A DNA stretch of 64,000 bases from Lachnospiraceae bacterium XPB1003 (GCA_900102065.1 FMVK01000005.1:62001-126000), one strand, 5' to 3'; counted from the stretch's first letter, positions 8,426 through 19,321 are shown. Notes: generated from the letters alone by a model not told the origin. Translations and numbers: made by a program.

Positions 8426-9640
8426 TTAATTGTGGGAAGGACAATTCCTGCAGTCTCCGTCACAATTTGCAAACAGCCTGTCAATGAACATATCAGCCGC
8501 CGCTCTGATCTCATCATTGGGGATGAGACGGCTTACTCTTGAGATATTCGATCTGATCATCATCTCTCTTGCCGCACGCTCATCTATTCCTCTGGTCTCC
8601 ATATAGAAGAGCATATCTTCGGAAAGCTTACCGGATGAAGCCGCATGTCTTCCGTTTACCTTTTCTTCCTCACCGAGGATGAGAGGTATGGTCTTGTTCT
8701 CGATATTCTTGCCGAGCATAAGGATGTTTTCTTCCTCATCGCCGTTGGCATCTATAGATCCCTTTCTGAAATCAAGGGACTCCCTGGATGACTTAACAGC
8801 ACCTTCCATAAGAACGCCGTTGAAGCGCATCACGCCTTCGGTCTTCTTTCCTCTGAAGACATCATCATAATTGATATCGATAGATGTACCCTTAGTGATG
8901 ATAAATCCGAGATCCGCTCTGAACTTTGACTCGTCTCCTATCTGATCAGTATATGTTCCGAGATAGCTTTCTTTTGCGCCAAGCGAAAGCTCCGTATATC
9001 TGAAATCGGAATCCTCTGCAAGGCGGCTTCCCATATCATTGAAATATGTAAAACCATCGGCAAGACACTGGACCTTAACAAGGTGGAGTTTAGCGCCCTT
9101 CTCCATTATCACTCTGGTCTGAGTACCTGCAAAACCTCTTCCCGAAGGGCTCTGTGAATCCATATACTGGATCACTGTCATTTCACTGCCTGCTCTCATC
9201 CTTATAAGTGATGTATCCACATCCTCGGATCCGTCCGGATAGAGATAATGCAGATAAACAGGATCCTTGATCTTAACATTCTCCGGGACCTCGATCACTC
9301 TCGCCGGTGCTCCCATCTTCACGATCAGATCATCTATTTCCTTTCCCATTCCGGTTGCAAAAGGCTGCTCGTGGTAAATGGGATATTTTCCGGCTACATA
9401 TGTTTCTCTGTTTATCGAAGCTCCCTCATCCTCGTACATCTTCAGAAGATCCGTGGGAGATACACCTTCCTTTACAATGATCTCCTTCGGAAATTCCGGT
9501 TTAACAAGATATGCCGGGTGATCCGCCGTACGTATCGCTTCTTCCGTGGAATCCTTCACCTTAAACTCAGCATCGTTCAACTGATTGTGAAACCATGTGA
9601 GCACCGGAAGATGATTAACTTTCAAAATATTATCTGCCAT
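8426..9640 (-). CDS. sufD: Fe-S cluster assembly protein SufD, with a Cys-rich C-terminal tail
   Basis: Scaffold partner of SufB in the SufBCD Fe-S assembly complex. 404 residues from MADNILKVN; this start leaves 4 bases after the sufB stop and is preferred over an upstream ATG that overlaps sufB. The C-terminal half shows the SufB/D beta-helix and end blocks (GRHAASSGKLSEDMLFYMET, RGIDERAAREMMIRS). The last residues are unusual: NCDGDCRNCPSHN places three cysteines and a histidine (C-x3-C-x2-C-x2-H) at the very end, which I do not associate with ordinary SufD. It is the last gene of sufCBD and is followed at once by terminators, so no sufS or sufU is linked. Confidence 0.9.
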   Translation of the reverse strand: MADNILKVNHLPVLTWFHNQLNDAEFKVKDSTEEAIRTADHPAYLVKPEFPKEIIVKEGVSPTDLLKMYEDEGASINRETYVAGKYPIYHEQPFATGMGKEIDDLIVKMGAPARVIEVPENVKIKDPVYLHYLYPDGSEDVDTSLIRMRAGSEMTVIQYMDSQSPSGRGFAGTQTRVIMEKGAKLHLVKVQCLADGFTYFNDMGSRLAEDSDFRYTELSLGAKESYLGTYTDQIGDESKFRADLGFIITKGTSIDINYDDVFRGKKTEGVMRFNGVLMEGAVKSSRESLDFRKGSIDANGDEEENILMLGKNIENKTIPLILGEEEKVNGRHAASSGKLSEDMLFYMETRGIDERAAREMMIRSNISRVSRLIPNDEIRAAADMFIDRLFANCDGDCRNCPSHN

Positions 9641-9644
9641 ATTC

Positions 9645-11099
9645 TTAACCCTGCTCCATCTCAAGTTTAATGAGATTGTTCATCTCTGCCGCATATTCAA
9701 GAGGAAGCTCCTTGCTCACCGGATTAGCAAATCCGCTTACTATCATGGCACGGGCTTCTGCTTCCCTTATACCTCTGCTCATAAGATAAAATACTGCATC
9801 ATCGTCAATCTTACCGATCTTAGCCTCATGTCCCACATCAGCCTTGTCAGTGTTTACTTCCATAGCGGGAACTGTGTCCGATCTTGAGATACTGTCTAAC
9901 ATCAGTGAGCCGCAGTTTACGGAAGCCTTGGAGCCTTCTGCCGAAGAGCTGATCTCCACGCTGCTTCTGTAAGTACTGATACCGCCGCTCTTACAGATAG
10001 ACTTGGTATCGATAAAGGATGAAGTATTTTTTCCGATATGCACCATGCGTGCACCGGTATCAAGATTCTGTCCCTTACCTGCAAATGTTACTCCGGTGAA
10101 TTCCGCATGAGATCCGTCTCCCTTAAGTATGGAAGTAGGATAGAGGTATGATTCGTGAGAACCGAAGGAACCTGATATCCACTCTATGGTTCCTCCCTCT
10201 TCGCATATCGCTCTCTTGGTATTGAGATTGTACATATTCTTCGACCAGTTCTCGATGGTGGAATATCTCAGATGCGCATTCTTTCCGACGTAAAGCTCAA
10301 CGCAGCCTGCATGAAGATTGGCTATGTTATATTTCGGTGCCGAACATCCTTCTATGAAATGAACATCCGCCCCTTCCTCCACGATGATGAGCGTATGCTC
10401 AAACTGACCCGCACCGGGCGCATTCAGTCTGAAATAAGACTGAAGTGGAATATCAACCTTAACTCCCTTCGGAACATATACGAATGATCCTCCCGACCAT
10501 ACCGCACCGTGAAGAGCGGCAAACTTGTGATCGGTAGGAGGTACCAGCTTCATGAAATGTTTTTTTACAAGGTCCTCGTATTCGCCTGTTATAGCGGATT
10601 CCATATCTGTATATACAACGCCGAGCTTCGCAACATCTTCACGCACGTTGTGATATACAAGTTCCGAATCATACTGTGCTCCCACACCTGCAAGAGATTC
10701 TCTCTCAGCCTTGGGAATACCCAGCTTTTCAAAAGCATTCTTTATATCTTCCGGAACCTCGTTCCAGTCAGCCTTCATATCGGTCCTGGGTCTTACATAG
10801 GTCACGATCTTTGCCATATCAAGTCCGTCAATAGGCGGGCCCCATACAGGAACCTTGAGGCTGTTATATATCTCCAGCGACTTAAGTCTGAAATCAAGCA
10901 TCCATTCGGGATCATGCTTTGCAACAGATATCTCTTTTACGATCTCCTCTGTCAGACCTTCATCAACCTTGAAGAAGTCTTCTTCTCTCTCCTCATCCTT
11001 GAAGTCATAGAGTCCGCGTTCCACATCATCAAGAACGATGCCGGAATCTCCTGAATCAATATCTATGGGAGTATCTTTTCTGATCTCAATATCACTCAT
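9645..11099 (-). CDS. sufB: Fe-S cluster assembly scaffold SufB
   Basis: Main scaffold of the Suf system, on which Fe-S clusters are built before transfer. 484 residues, normal length. Diagnostic blocks are VWSGGSFVYVPKGVKVDIPL, EHTLIIVEEGADVHFIEGC with its conserved Cys, the ENWSKNMYNLNTKRA segment, and near the end HEAKIGKIDDDAVFYLMSRG (the His-Glu needed for SufC and SufD contact). The start lies 2 bases after the sufC stop, so translation is coupled. It sits between sufC and sufD in the standard order for Gram-positive bacteria. Confidence 0.97.
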   Translation of the reverse strand: MSDIEIRKDTPIDIDSGDSGIVLDDVERGLYDFKDEEREEDFFKVDEGLTEEIVKEISVAKHDPEWMLDFRLKSLEIYNSLKVPVWGPPIDGLDMAKIVTYVRPRTDMKADWNEVPEDIKNAFEKLGIPKAERESLAGVGAQYDSELVYHNVREDVAKLGVVYTDMESAITGEYEDLVKKHFMKLVPPTDHKFAALHGAVWSGGSFVYVPKGVKVDIPLQSYFRLNAPGAGQFEHTLIIVEEGADVHFIEGCSAPKYNIANLHAGCVELYVGKNAHLRYSTIENWSKNMYNLNTKRAICEEGGTIEWISGSFGSHESYLYPTSILKGDGSHAEFTGVTFAGKGQNLDTGARMVHIGKNTSSFIDTKSICKSGGISTYRSSVEISSSAEGSKASVNCGSLMLDSISRSDTVPAMEVNTDKADVGHEAKIGKIDDDAVFYLMSRGIREAEARAMIVSGFANPVSKELPLEYAAEMNNLIKLEMEQG

Positions 11100-11101
11100 T
11101 C

Positions 11102-11836
11102 TTATTTAACCCACTTTTCAAAACCATTTTCATTGATCTCATCAACCATCTCGGCGCCACCTTCAGCAGCAATCTTTCCCTTTACGAGAACGTGTGTATG
11201 ATCAACATTTAATGCCTCAAGTATCCTGGTGCTGTGTGTGATAACGATAAGCGCACCGCCCTGTTTTGCGAAATGCTCCACACCCTTGGACACTGTACGT
11301 ACCGCATCCACATCAAGTCCGGAATCTGTCTCATCAAGGATAGCAAGCTTGGGCTTAAGCATGAGCAGTTGGAATATCTCTGCCTTCTTCTTCTCACCGC
11401 CTGAAAATCCTACGTTAAGATCACGTTCAACATAAGATTCGTCCATATCAAGCAGCTTGCATATCTCTTCTATGTCTTTCTTGTATTGGAAAAACCTTAC
11501 GGGCTTTCCGGTCTGCTCGCGGATAGCGCTTCTTAAAAATGCTTCAAGAGAAAGTCCCGGAACCTCAAGAGGATTCTGGAATGACATAAAGAGTCCTCTT
11601 TTAGCGCGCTCATTGGCTGTCATTTTCGTAATATCCTCTCCGTCCAGGATGATCGTTCCGGAAGTGATATTGTAGGCAGGACTTCCCATGATAACATTAC
11701 CGAGGGTTGACTTACCGGCACCGTTAGGTCCCATAAGTACATGCGTCTCACCCGGATTCACACTAAGATCCACGCCGTGAAGGATCTCACCTTCTTCGAT
11801 CCCGGCGGTTAAATTTTTAATTTCAAGCAAAGCCAT
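11102..11836 (-). CDS. sufC: Suf system ATPase SufC
   Basis: ABC-type ATPase of the cytoplasmic SufBCD complex; ATP hydrolysis reshapes the SufB-SufD pair during cluster assembly. 244 residues. Walker A is GPNGAGKST, the signature is VGFSGGEKKKAE and Walker B is LAILDETDSGLD, the last two both in the SufC-specific form. First gene of the operon, with AAGGAGA before the ATG and a sigma-A promoter upstream. No regulator such as SufR or IscR is adjacent. Confidence 0.97.
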   Translation of the reverse strand: MALLEIKNLTAGIEEGEILHGVDLSVNPGETHVLMGPNGAGKSTLGNVIMGSPAYNITSGTIILDGEDITKMTANERAKRGLFMSFQNPLEVPGLSLEAFLRSAIREQTGKPVRFFQYKKDIEEICKLLDMDESYVERDLNVGFSGGEKKKAEIFQLLMLKPKLAILDETDSGLDVDAVRTVSKGVEHFAKQGGALIVITHSTRILEALNVDHTHVLVKGKIAAEGGAEMVDEINENGFEKWVK

Positions 11837-11863
11837 ATCTTATTTCTCCTTCATTGCATTGTT

Positions 11864-11892
11864 ATTATACATACAGGCATTGATTTTGCCAT
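11864..11892 (-). promoter_or_regulatory. Sigma-A promoter of sufCBD
   Basis: TATAAT (11864-11869 on the minus strand) with -35 ATGGCA (11887-11892) at a 17-base spacing; four of six -35 bases match consensus. It lies in the 66-base gap between the lipase-like gene and sufC. Confidence 0.6.
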
Positions 11893-11902
11893 GTTTAATT
11901 TA

Positions 11903-12883
11903 TCACAGACGTGCGATCCATTTATCCAGGACTCCGGCTATATCCTGCATGACCTTTTCCCTGTCGAGTTCGTGAAGCAGTTCATGCCTGTCATCCTTAT
12001 ATATCTTAAGCGATACATGTCTGTATCCCATCCTCTTATAGCGACGGGCCACAGTTTTTGGATCCTTTCCGAAATTACCTATAGGATCTTCGGCTCCCGA
12101 GAGAAAAGCTACAGGCATATCTACCACTGTATTCATGCCTTTCTTTTTTCTTTCCCTCACGGTCATGACCTGAGTCTTTTCCCTCTTATCCATATCGAGA
12201 AGGATATCGATCAGTGTATCATATCCGTTTAATGTAAACGTATAATCCGTTAAAGGATCATTTCTGTACATTTCCACTCTGGTCTCATCATGAGAAAGCC
12301 AGTCGGACGGGGTCTTTGGATCCTTTATCCCACGGTTATTGGATCCTGCAAAAGCTTCATCCAGGAATGACCAGTGAGCATGTTCTCCCTTGATAAGCGA
12401 TACCGTCTTTATCAGACATCTTCCTGCCATGAGCGGCACCTCCGGGAAATTTCCCGTTCCCATTATCATGGCACCGTCCAGTTCATTTCCGTAGGCATCT
12501 ATATATGCTCTGGCAAAAAACGAACCCATGCTGTGCCCCATTAAAAAATATGGAACATCGGGATACATCTGCCTGACAGTCTCCGTTACCCGGTGGATAT
12601 CTTCAAGAACCGTATCAGCAGGTCCCTTTCCCGAAGCCGCCTTGAAATATCCGTATTCTGCAGGATCCTTAACACTTCTTCCGTGTCCGATATGATCATT
12701 ACCTACAACCAGGATCCCTCTCCCGCAAAGCACTTTTGCAAGTTCCGCATATCTTTCAATATGCTCTATCATACCATGTACTATCTGTAACACTGCCCTC
12801 GGCTTCCCCGCAGGCTTCCATAATACAGTATACAGGCTGTCTGTCCCGTTACAGGAATCTATCCTCATTATCTGTTTGCTCAT
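11903..12883 (-). CDS. Monoacylglycerol-lipase-like alpha/beta hydrolase
   Basis: 326 residues, no signal peptide. Hydrolase_4-type serine hydrolase, the family of monoacylglycerol lipases and lysophospholipases. It shows the oxyanion stretch VLQIVHGMIEHIERY, the motif GNDHIGHGRS, the nucleophile elbow GHSMGS, an acid within LSGAEDPIGNFG, and the catalytic His in KDDRHELLHE. AGGAGG precedes the ATG. It begins 25 bases after the 654-residue membrane protein gene, so the two may share a transcript. Natural substrate unknown; lipid or short ester is most likely from the family. Confidence 0.85.
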   Translation of the reverse strand: MSKQIMRIDSCNGTDSLYTVLWKPAGKPRAVLQIVHGMIEHIERYAELAKVLCGRGILVVGNDHIGHGRSVKDPAEYGYFKAASGKGPADTVLEDIHRVTETVRQMYPDVPYFLMGHSMGSFFARAYIDAYGNELDGAMIMGTGNFPEVPLMAGRCLIKTVSLIKGEHAHWSFLDEAFAGSNNRGIKDPKTPSDWLSHDETRVEMYRNDPLTDYTFTLNGYDTLIDILLDMDKREKTQVMTVRERKKKGMNTVVDMPVAFLSGAEDPIGNFGKDPKTVARRYKRMGYRHVSLKIYKDDRHELLHELDREKVMQDIAGVLDKWIARL

Positions 12884-12908
12884 GCCGGGCCTCCTTCCGG
12901 TGCGGATC

Positions 12909-14873
12909 TCAGAACAGGTACGCCGCCTCGCTTCCGCCGTTTGGATCGATGGAATGAGGAAGTTCAGGGATTCCTTTGATATTTAAATACTCATCCACTT
13001 CCACATATCCGTCATCACCGCTTGAGTCATAAACATGAAGTATCACTCTGTTATCGACAACAGACATTTCATTTGCATACCACAAACCGTAGTCGGAAAG
13101 ATAAACATCTGCGCTGCTTCCTCTGGTCACATCCACAGCTACCACCGACTCTCCTTCATAAGCAAGGAAATATGCATATGTTCCGCAGCATGCGAGGCAA
13201 TATGTATCCGATGAATCACCGTAATATTCGCCGCTCAGATTGACTTCATTACCTGCAAAATCCACACCATGAAGCGCTATACTCTGATTGGAAGAATCAT
13301 ATCCGACAGTAAGGATATTGTCTTCAAGAGCATATATCCTGTCACATTCATAGCTTCTTCCTCTGCACAGATATCCGTTATTAACATATCCGGCTGAGAT
13401 ATCAAGCATCAGCCAGTTGCATCCGTCATATATATATACATAATTCCAGTCTGCCCAAAAGGCTCCTACCGTATCCTGCCATATAGTTTCCGTATTGCCC
13501 GTCGCCAGATCATAGCATTCAATGCCATCCCAGAATTCGGTGTAATAGATCTTTTCATCGCAGAATGCAATATGCATGCAGGAAATATCCTTCAGCAACA
13601 GAGAGTCAGCATCCGCAGCCGGATCATATATATACAGATCCACATCCGACTTGCTGTTTCCCGCAGCATATATGATATATTCTCCATCTGTTGCAAAATA
13701 TGAAACATTATTATCCGTAAGATTTAGTTTGGTAGGTTTCCCGCTACCCGTTCCTAACGATGATACAGGCAGTGAATAAATACCGTCATCACAGATCGTA
13801 TAGATCGTATCTCCGCATTGGAGCAGACGTGTATTGTCATGGAATGCATCATTCGTATCAAATTTCGAGCCATAGAGATTCATGTATCCGAAAGTATAAT
13901 TAAACATTCCCATGGTATGATCATCAAGAAATGCTTCAATAGATGCCTCATCGGAAAGTGACTTGTCATAGTCCTTTATATCTATCTCACTTGCTTCAGA
14001 TGTATATCCCGTAGATTCATCATAAATATACAGATTTCCTTTTTTAGAGAGTCCAAACCATATCTCATATTCATCACAGAAAGTATTCTCCTTTCCGTAT
14101 TCGATCTCTCTCTCCGGAGTATAATCAATACAGAAAAATCTTCCGTTGGAAGGCACGTAATCCGTTATCCTCCAGGGTGCTTCATTCGCATCCGTTTCCG
14201 TTAATGTAAACGGTCCATACGAATACCTGTCACTATAATCCGAAAAATCACATAACGAATCCTCATCAGGGAAGTAATACACGCACTCCGATGTTTCCCA
14301 TGCCTTGCCTACATATTCAAACGGTTCTTTCTCAACGTCGAACTTTACAACATATCCTTTTTTCTTATCCAGATTCTCGCCTGTTATAAATACCGCACTC
14401 TTACCCTCGGCAACAGCAGTAACCTCTGCGGTTCCGTCTCCTTTATCCTTTACGGTGATCACTTTATCGTCGGCAGATTCCCATTTGATCTTCTGTCCCT
14501 TATCAAGTTCGTCGAAATTCTCAATGGTAAGAGTATACTCTTCACCTTCCGTAAGAGTGACAACAGAGGTCTCGGAAAGTTCCAGGCTCTGTTCCTTTAC
14601 GCCGAAGATCCCGCTCGAGGTATTCTTGAAAATGAACAATGCCGCTGCCACTGCCCCGCCGATAATAACAACAGCAACTACTGACAATGCAATAATCAGC
14701 GGAAGGATACTCTTCTTTTTTTCAACAGGAGGCTGACCCGGCTGGTTACCGTACTGCGTTCCGGGCTGTGGCTGTGCCCCCGGCTGATTCATATAAGACT
14801 GGGAATCCCACGAAAAACCGGCACCTGCCGTACCGTTATCGTTACTATTCTGCCTTCCTTCAATTTCACTCAT
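12909..14873 (-). CDS. Membrane-anchored extracellular protein with Ig-like and propeller-like (DUF5050-type) regions
   Basis: 654 residues. The N-terminal 50 residues are a cytoplasmic Gln/Pro/Gly-rich tail, followed by KKK and one transmembrane helix at about residues 56-82. Outside there is a bacterial Ig-like (Big_2) stretch with EWESADDKVITVKD-like spacing and an AVAEGKSAVFITG element. The rest is a series of beta-rich repeats of the kind LLQCGDTIYTICDDGIYSL and YFATDGEYIIYAAG, typical of clostridial DUF5050-like propellers. Strong GGAGG before the ATG. It lies 29 bases downstream of mfd. Function unknown; a surface binding or sensing role is inference. No enzyme motif was seen. Confidence 0.7.
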   Translation of the reverse strand: MSEIEGRQNSNDNGTAGAGFSWDSQSYMNQPGAQPQPGTQYGNQPGQPPVEKKKSILPLIIALSVVAVVIIGGAVAAALFIFKNTSSGIFGVKEQSLELSETSVVTLTEGEEYTLTIENFDELDKGQKIKWESADDKVITVKDKGDGTAEVTAVAEGKSAVFITGENLDKKKGYVVKFDVEKEPFEYVGKAWETSECVYYFPDEDSLCDFSDYSDRYSYGPFTLTETDANEAPWRITDYVPSNGRFFCIDYTPEREIEYGKENTFCDEYEIWFGLSKKGNLYIYDESTGYTSEASEIDIKDYDKSLSDEASIEAFLDDHTMGMFNYTFGYMNLYGSKFDTNDAFHDNTRLLQCGDTIYTICDDGIYSLPVSSLGTGSGKPTKLNLTDNNVSYFATDGEYIIYAAGNSKSDVDLYIYDPAADADSLLLKDISCMHIAFCDEKIYYTEFWDGIECYDLATGNTETIWQDTVGAFWADWNYVYIYDGCNWLMLDISAGYVNNGYLCRGRSYECDRIYALEDNILTVGYDSSNQSIALHGVDFAGNEVNLSGEYYGDSSDTYCLACCGTYAYFLAYEGESVVAVDVTRGSSADVYLSDYGLWYANEMSVVDNRVILHVYDSSGDDGYVEVDEYLNIKGIPELPHSIDPNGGSEAAYLF

Positions 14874-14902
14874 TCCTATACCTCCATCCTAATGAAGAGA
14901 AA

Positions 14903-17900
14903 TCATGAATCCGATCTCTCGGGAAACAATATTCCAAAACTGTCCAATGTTTCATCTGCTTTCTTAAGCATCAGTGCGCTTCCGTACAGCCCGCCGCTTT
15001 CTCTGAGACTCAGAGAAAAAACAGGGTCCCCGACAGTCTTTAATCTCATATCTCCGCCGTAGCTATTAAGCAGCACAGGGATCTCCGTCACTTCTGCCGG
15101 AGCCTTTCTGTCCATTTTGAAGTTAAGTACTCCGTCTTTACCGTGTATGGATGTTATATGATACTTACCCGCTTTCGCTTTAAGCAACGCTATCTTAAGC
15201 AGATTTTCCGCTTCCTGCGGGATACTTCCGAATCTGTCCTTAAGTTCGTCACGCATCTCATCTGCATCTTCATCATTCTTGATCTCCGCGATACGTTTAT
15301 ATATATCAAGCTTCTGCGTCTCATTCATGATGAATTCCGCGGGTATAAAAGCATCTATACTCATATCAATCTCGCAGGATGTATCTTCTGCGACTTTGAT
15401 ACCGCGCTTTTCCTTTATGGCGCTTTCAAGCATCCTGCAATACAGATCATAACCTATCGCTTCAACCTGTCCGTGCTGCTGCTTTCCAAGTACATTGCCG
15501 GCGCCTCTTATCTCAAGATCGCTCATGGCTATCTTGAAGCCGCTTCCGAGTTCGGTATACTGTTTTATCGCTGACAGTCTCTTCTCCGCAGTCTCTCTGA
15601 GGATCTTATTTCTGTCATACATAAGGAAAGCATATGCGGTACGTTCTTCTCTTCCGACACGGCCTCTGAGCTGATACAGCTGAGCAAGACCCATCCTGTC
15701 GGAATCCCTGATGATCATTGTATTAACATTCGGAATATCGAGACCTGTCTCTATTATCGTAGTGGAAACAAGTACATCTATCTCCTTGCGGATAAAGCTC
15801 ATCATGATATCCTCGAGCTCTTTTTCTCCCATCCTTCCGTGAGCAAAAGCAACTCTTGCGGACGGTACAAGTTCCGAAATCTCTCTCGTGATCTCATCTA
15901 TATTGTTTATACGGTTGTGAACGTAATAAACCTGTCCGCCTCTGGACATCTCTCTGTTGATGGCTTCGCGGACCATCTCATCATTATATTCACATATAAA
16001 AGTCTGTATTGGCTGTCTGTTGCGAGGCGGTTCCTCAAGCAGACTCATGTCCCTTATTCCGGCAAGACTCATGTGCAGCGTACGTGGTATGGGAGTAGCA
16101 GTAAGTGTGAGTACATCCACATTCTGCTTAAGCTGCTTTATCTTTTCCTTATGAGCAACACCGAAGCGCTGCTCCTCATCGATAACAAGTAATCCCAGAT
16201 CCCTGAACTGCACATCCTTGGAAAGCAGTCTGTGGGTTCCGATCACTATATCAACCGTACCTTCCCTGAGACGCTTTATAACATCCTTTATCTGAGCCGG
16301 TGTCCTGAAACGGGAGATCATCTCCACGCTCACCGGATAGTCACGCATTCTTTCACTGAAGGTGTTGAAGTGCTGTTCCGCAAGTATGGTAGTAGGAACC
16401 AGATATGCAACCTGCTTATTTTCCTGAACCGCTTTAAAAGCAGCTCTTATCGCAACTTCAGTCTTGCCGAAGCCCACGTCACCGCAAACAAGGCGGTCCA
16501 TGATCTTCGTACTTTCCATATCTTCCTTTACGGCGTCTATCGCACTTATCTGATCATCTGTCTCCTGATAAGGAAACATCTCTTCGAATTCCTTCTGCCA
16601 TATGGTATCTGCGCCGTATCTGTATCCCGTCTTCTGCATCCTTACTGCATAGAGATCTACCAGATCCTGGGCGATATCATCTACCGCTTTCTTAGCTTTT
16701 GCTTTGGCATGATTCCATTCATCGGTACCAAGCTTATTGAGCTTTGGCGGTCTGGCTTCTTTATCCGCATATAAGGAAACCTTATCAAAAGCGGTTGCCG
16801 CTACATACAGGAACGAACCTCCCCTGTATTCGATCTTCATATAATCCTTGCGGATATGATCAACTTCTACTTCTTCTATACCGCGATAAATACCTACACC
16901 GCAGTCTTCATTGATAACATAGTCTCCCGCATGGAGATCGGTGAGATTACGTATCTTCTTGCCCGGAGCATATTTGGGCTTTTTCTTTTTCTTCTTTAAC
17001 CTGTCAGCTCCGAAGATATCCGTCTCTGAAATGACAGTGAATTTAAGATCCGGATAGGTAAATCCTTTTTTAACACGTCCGTAAAAAGTAGCTATCTGTC
17101 TCGGAACAAGAGTATTCCCTTCATTATCTGTATAATATGCGGCAAGTCCTTCTTCACTTATATCATCAGCCAGACGCTTTGCTCTCGATCTGGATCCGGA
17201 GAGGATGACGATCCTGTAGCCTTCTGCGGCAAGCTTTCCGAGATTGTCGGTAAGCACTTCGAACTTGCCGTTATAGGATGACAGCGTGCGCATGTTGACG
17301 GCAACACGCTTCTCATTTTCAAAGAAATCCTCAGCCGGTTCAAAGCTCTGTATCTGAACCGTATTCTCTCTCGACAGTCTTGACCGTATGGAATCGGCAC
17401 TTGTAAGTATGTCCGTCTGTCCCGGAAGAACATATCCTCCTTCAAGACGGTTCTTCATGCTTTCCGCAAATTCCATCTCTATGCCGTGTGCAAATTCCAT
17501 TATCCTTGAAGGTTCATCAAGAAACACACAGTACTTTTTCCCTTCGATAAGGTCAAGCAGGCTTATGGTAGAAGGGTAGAAGTAATGGATATAGCTGTCC
17601 AGGCTTATATCGCCCGTCCCGTAAACAAGAGCATTTTCAAGCTCCTCAAGTCTCACACTCAGACGGTGAGCCTCTTCCGTGCTGAACTTCTCCCTTAATA
17701 TCTTCTCCTGCGTTTCGGATTCTTCCTTGATCTTCCTGAATCCTTCAAGCTTCTCTTCTTTTGAAAGGAGCATCTCGTCGGCAGGGAATATGGTAACTTT
17801 CTCAAGTTCTTCTATGGAACGCTGGCTGTCGGCATCAAAAGATCGTAATGACTCAACCGTATCCCCCCATAATTCCACGCGCACCGGATTCTCGCCTGTC

Positions 17901-18451
17901 ATATCAAAGATATCGATTATACCGCCGCGGATAGAGAATTCTCCGGGATTCTGAACCTGATATCCGGTTCTTTCATATCCCATGGAAGTAAGCAATACTG
18001 CTGCCGCTTCCTCTTCAAGAGTAGCGCCTTTTTCTATCTCGAATATATGATCCTTTATGACTTCAAGAGGAAGGCAGGTCTCCATCAGTGCATTGAAGGT
18101 AGTTACTATGGTCATCTTCTTACAGGTAAGAAGCGTCCTTAAAACCTTAAGTCTCTCTTTTAAAGTCTCTCTTCCGTTGATGTCCGCCTGATAAAAGATC
18201 AGATCCTTAGCGGGATAGTAGCAGGTATTCCTGTCAAAAAATCTGTATTCATCAGCTATCTGTGAAGCAACGATATCCGAGTACGTCAAAATGAGCGTGA
18301 CATCGGTCTGCCCGCTCAACGCACTTATGATATGAAGTTTTCCTGAGTCCGCTGCTCCTGTTAACGAGAGCTTTGATCTGCCGCCCGCAATGTCTGCTGC
18401 AGCCGTATCAAACCATGGAAGTTCATGCAGCGGTGAATCAATAATATTCAT
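14903..18451 (-). CDS. mfd: Transcription-repair coupling factor Mfd
   Basis: DNA translocase that removes stalled RNA polymerase and recruits UvrA to the lesion. 1182 residues, the full family length. Order: UvrB-like N-terminal module (about 1-350, ending with a degenerate UvrA-binding part), RNA-polymerase-interacting domain around [18 protein letters not shown], superfamily-2 motor with Walker [11 protein letters not shown], Walker B DEEQRFG, motif [12 protein letters not shown] and the RLRGRVGR-type motif VI ([10 protein letters not shown]), then the TRCF C-terminal domain. It starts 5 bases after the pth stop and carries no strong ribosome site of its own, so translation is probably coupled to pth. 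Confidence 0.98.
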   Translation of the reverse strand: MNIIDSPLHELPWFDTAAADIAGGRSKLSLTGAADSGKLHIISALSGQTDVTLILTYSDIVASQIADEYRFFDRNTCYYPAKDLIFYQADINGRETLKERLKVLRTLLTCKKMTIVTTFNALMETCLPLEVIKDHIFEIEKGATLEEEAAAVLLTSMGYERTGYQVQNPGEFSIRGGIIDIFDMTGENPVRVELWGDTVESLRSFDADSQRSIEELEKVTIFPADEMLLSKEEKLEGFRKIKEESETQEKILREKFSTEEAHRLSVRLEELENALVYGTGDISLDSYIHYFYPSTISLLDLIEGKKYCVFLDEPSRIMEFAHGIEMEFAESMKNRLEGGYVLPGQTDILTSADSIRSRLSRENTVQIQSFEPAEDFFENEKRVAVNMRTLSSYNGKFEVLTDNLGKLAAEGYRIVILSGSRSRAKRLADDISEEGLAAYYTDNEGNTLVPRQIATFYGRVKKGFTYPDLKFTVISETDIFGADRLKKKKKKPKYAPGKKIRNLTDLHAGDYVINEDCGVGIYRGIEEVEVDHIRKDYMKIEYRGGSFLYVAATAFDKVSLYADKEARPPKLNKLGTDEWNHAKAKAKKAVDDIAQDLVDLYAVRMQKTGYRYGADTIWQKEFEEMFPYQETDDQISAIDAVKEDMESTKIMDRLVCGDVGFGKTEVAIRAAFKAVQENKQVAYLVPTTILAEQHFNTFSERMRDYPVSVEMISRFRTPAQIKDVIKRLREGTVDIVIGTHRLLSKDVQFRDLGLLVIDEEQRFGVAHKEKIKQLKQNVDVLTLTATPIPRTLHMSLAGIRDMSLLEEPPRNRQPIQTFICEYNDEMVREAINREMSRGGQVYYVHNRINNIDEITREISELVPSARVAFAHGRMGEKELEDIMMSFIRKEIDVLVSTTIIETGLDIPNVNTMIIRDSDRMGLAQLYQLRGRVGREERTAYAFLMYDRNKILRETAEKRLSAIKQYTELGSGFKIAMSDLEIRGAGNVLGKQQHGQVEAIGYDLYCRMLESAIKEKRGIKVAEDTSCEIDMSIDAFIPAEFIMNETQKLDIYKRIAEIKNDEDADEMRDELKDRFGSIPQEAENLLKIALLKAKAGKYHITSIHGKDGVLNFKMDRKAPAEVTEIPVLLNSYGGDMRLKTVGDPVFSLSLRESGGLYGSALMLKKADETLDSFGILFPERSDS

Positions 18452-18456
18452 CTATT

Positions 18457-19041
18457 TCATGCAGGTTGTGTATGCTGTTTGGTATTGAACCTGCTCATTA
18501 CCTTATCAATGCTTTCACCCCCGACAATCATTTTGATCGCATTGGCTGCGTTCTTCCTGCTCTCTTCCATAAGCTTCTCCTCTTCAGCGGAGAAATGTCC
18601 GAGAACATGATCCGCAAGATCCCATCCCTGCGGCTTTTCACCGACGCCTACTCTGATGCGGATAAATTCTTCCGTCCCGAGCTTGGCTATTATATCCTTC
18701 AATCCGTTATGACCGCCTGCGGATCCTTTGGGACGAACCCTTATGAGCCCGGGTGCCAGACTGATATCATCACATATAACTATAATATTCTGCGGCTCTA
18801 TCTTGTAATAATCCGCAAGACCTCTGAGGGCATCTCCGCTCAGATTCATATAAGTCTGAGGCTTTACCAGAATACATTTGATACCTTCAATGCTGCACTT
18901 ACCGTAAAATGCTTTGCATCTGTCTTCGGTAAGAGTCACATTATATTCCTTCATAAGGAGGTCAAGAGTCTCAAATCCGCAATTATGCCTCGTATTATCA
19001 TATTTTTTCCCCGGATTACCGAGTCCGGCTATCATGTACAT
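18457..19041 (-). CDS. pth: Peptidyl-tRNA hydrolase
   Basis: Recycles peptidyl-tRNA released from stalled ribosomes. 194 residues. Active site residues are visible: IAGLGNPGKKYDNTRHN with catalytic His19, the KPQTYMNLSG block, and the RVRPKGSAGGHNGLKDI helix. First gene of the pth-mfd pair, a conserved neighbourhood in Firmicutes. It has a clear sigma-A promoter; the ribosome site (GGCGGAAT) is weak. Confidence 0.97.
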   Translation of the reverse strand: MYMIAGLGNPGKKYDNTRHNCGFETLDLLMKEYNVTLTEDRCKAFYGKCSIEGIKCILVKPQTYMNLSGDALRGLADYYKIEPQNIIVICDDISLAPGLIRVRPKGSAGGHNGLKDIIAKLGTEEFIRIRVGVGEKPQGWDLADHVLGHFSAEEEKLMEESRKNAANAIKMIVGGESIDKVMSRFNTKQHTQPA

Positions 19042-19079
19042 TTATTCATTCCGCCTTTTTACCCATTCAAACAAATGAC

Positions 19080-19108
19080 ATTATAACCGCTATGCAAAAT
19101 GCTTGCAA
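19080..19108 (-). promoter_or_regulatory. Sigma-A promoter of pth-mfd
   Basis: Minus strand: TTGCAA (19103-19108), 17 bases, TATAAT (19080-19085). The rest of the 280-base gap between pth and spoVG is A/T-rich and holds only this promoter and the spoVG-side terminator; nothing else could be recognised in it. Confidence 0.75.
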
Positions 19109-19248
19109 ACACGGACTTATCTTTATAGTTAAGGGATCAAAAAACTGTGTTCTGCTTTTTGTCCATACCTTCCAACCATGTATAAACAAAATTTTTAAAA
19201 GCCTATCTGAAGCACAAGAAATTCATTTAAAAAACAATCTGAACAGAT

Positions 19249-19288
19249 AAAGGGACTGCCGCACTGATCAGTGTAACAGTCCCTTTTT
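19249..19288. terminator. Terminator below spoVG
   Basis: Nested inverted repeat: AAAGGGACTG pairs with CAGTCCCTTT, enclosing a perfect CACTGATCAGTG palindrome (19262-19273). T-runs flank both sides. It ends the glgC-glgD-spoVG direction of transcription. Confidence 0.85.
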
Positions 19289-19321
19289 AATTATTTCACA
19301 AACCGTTATGCTCCCCTGTTA

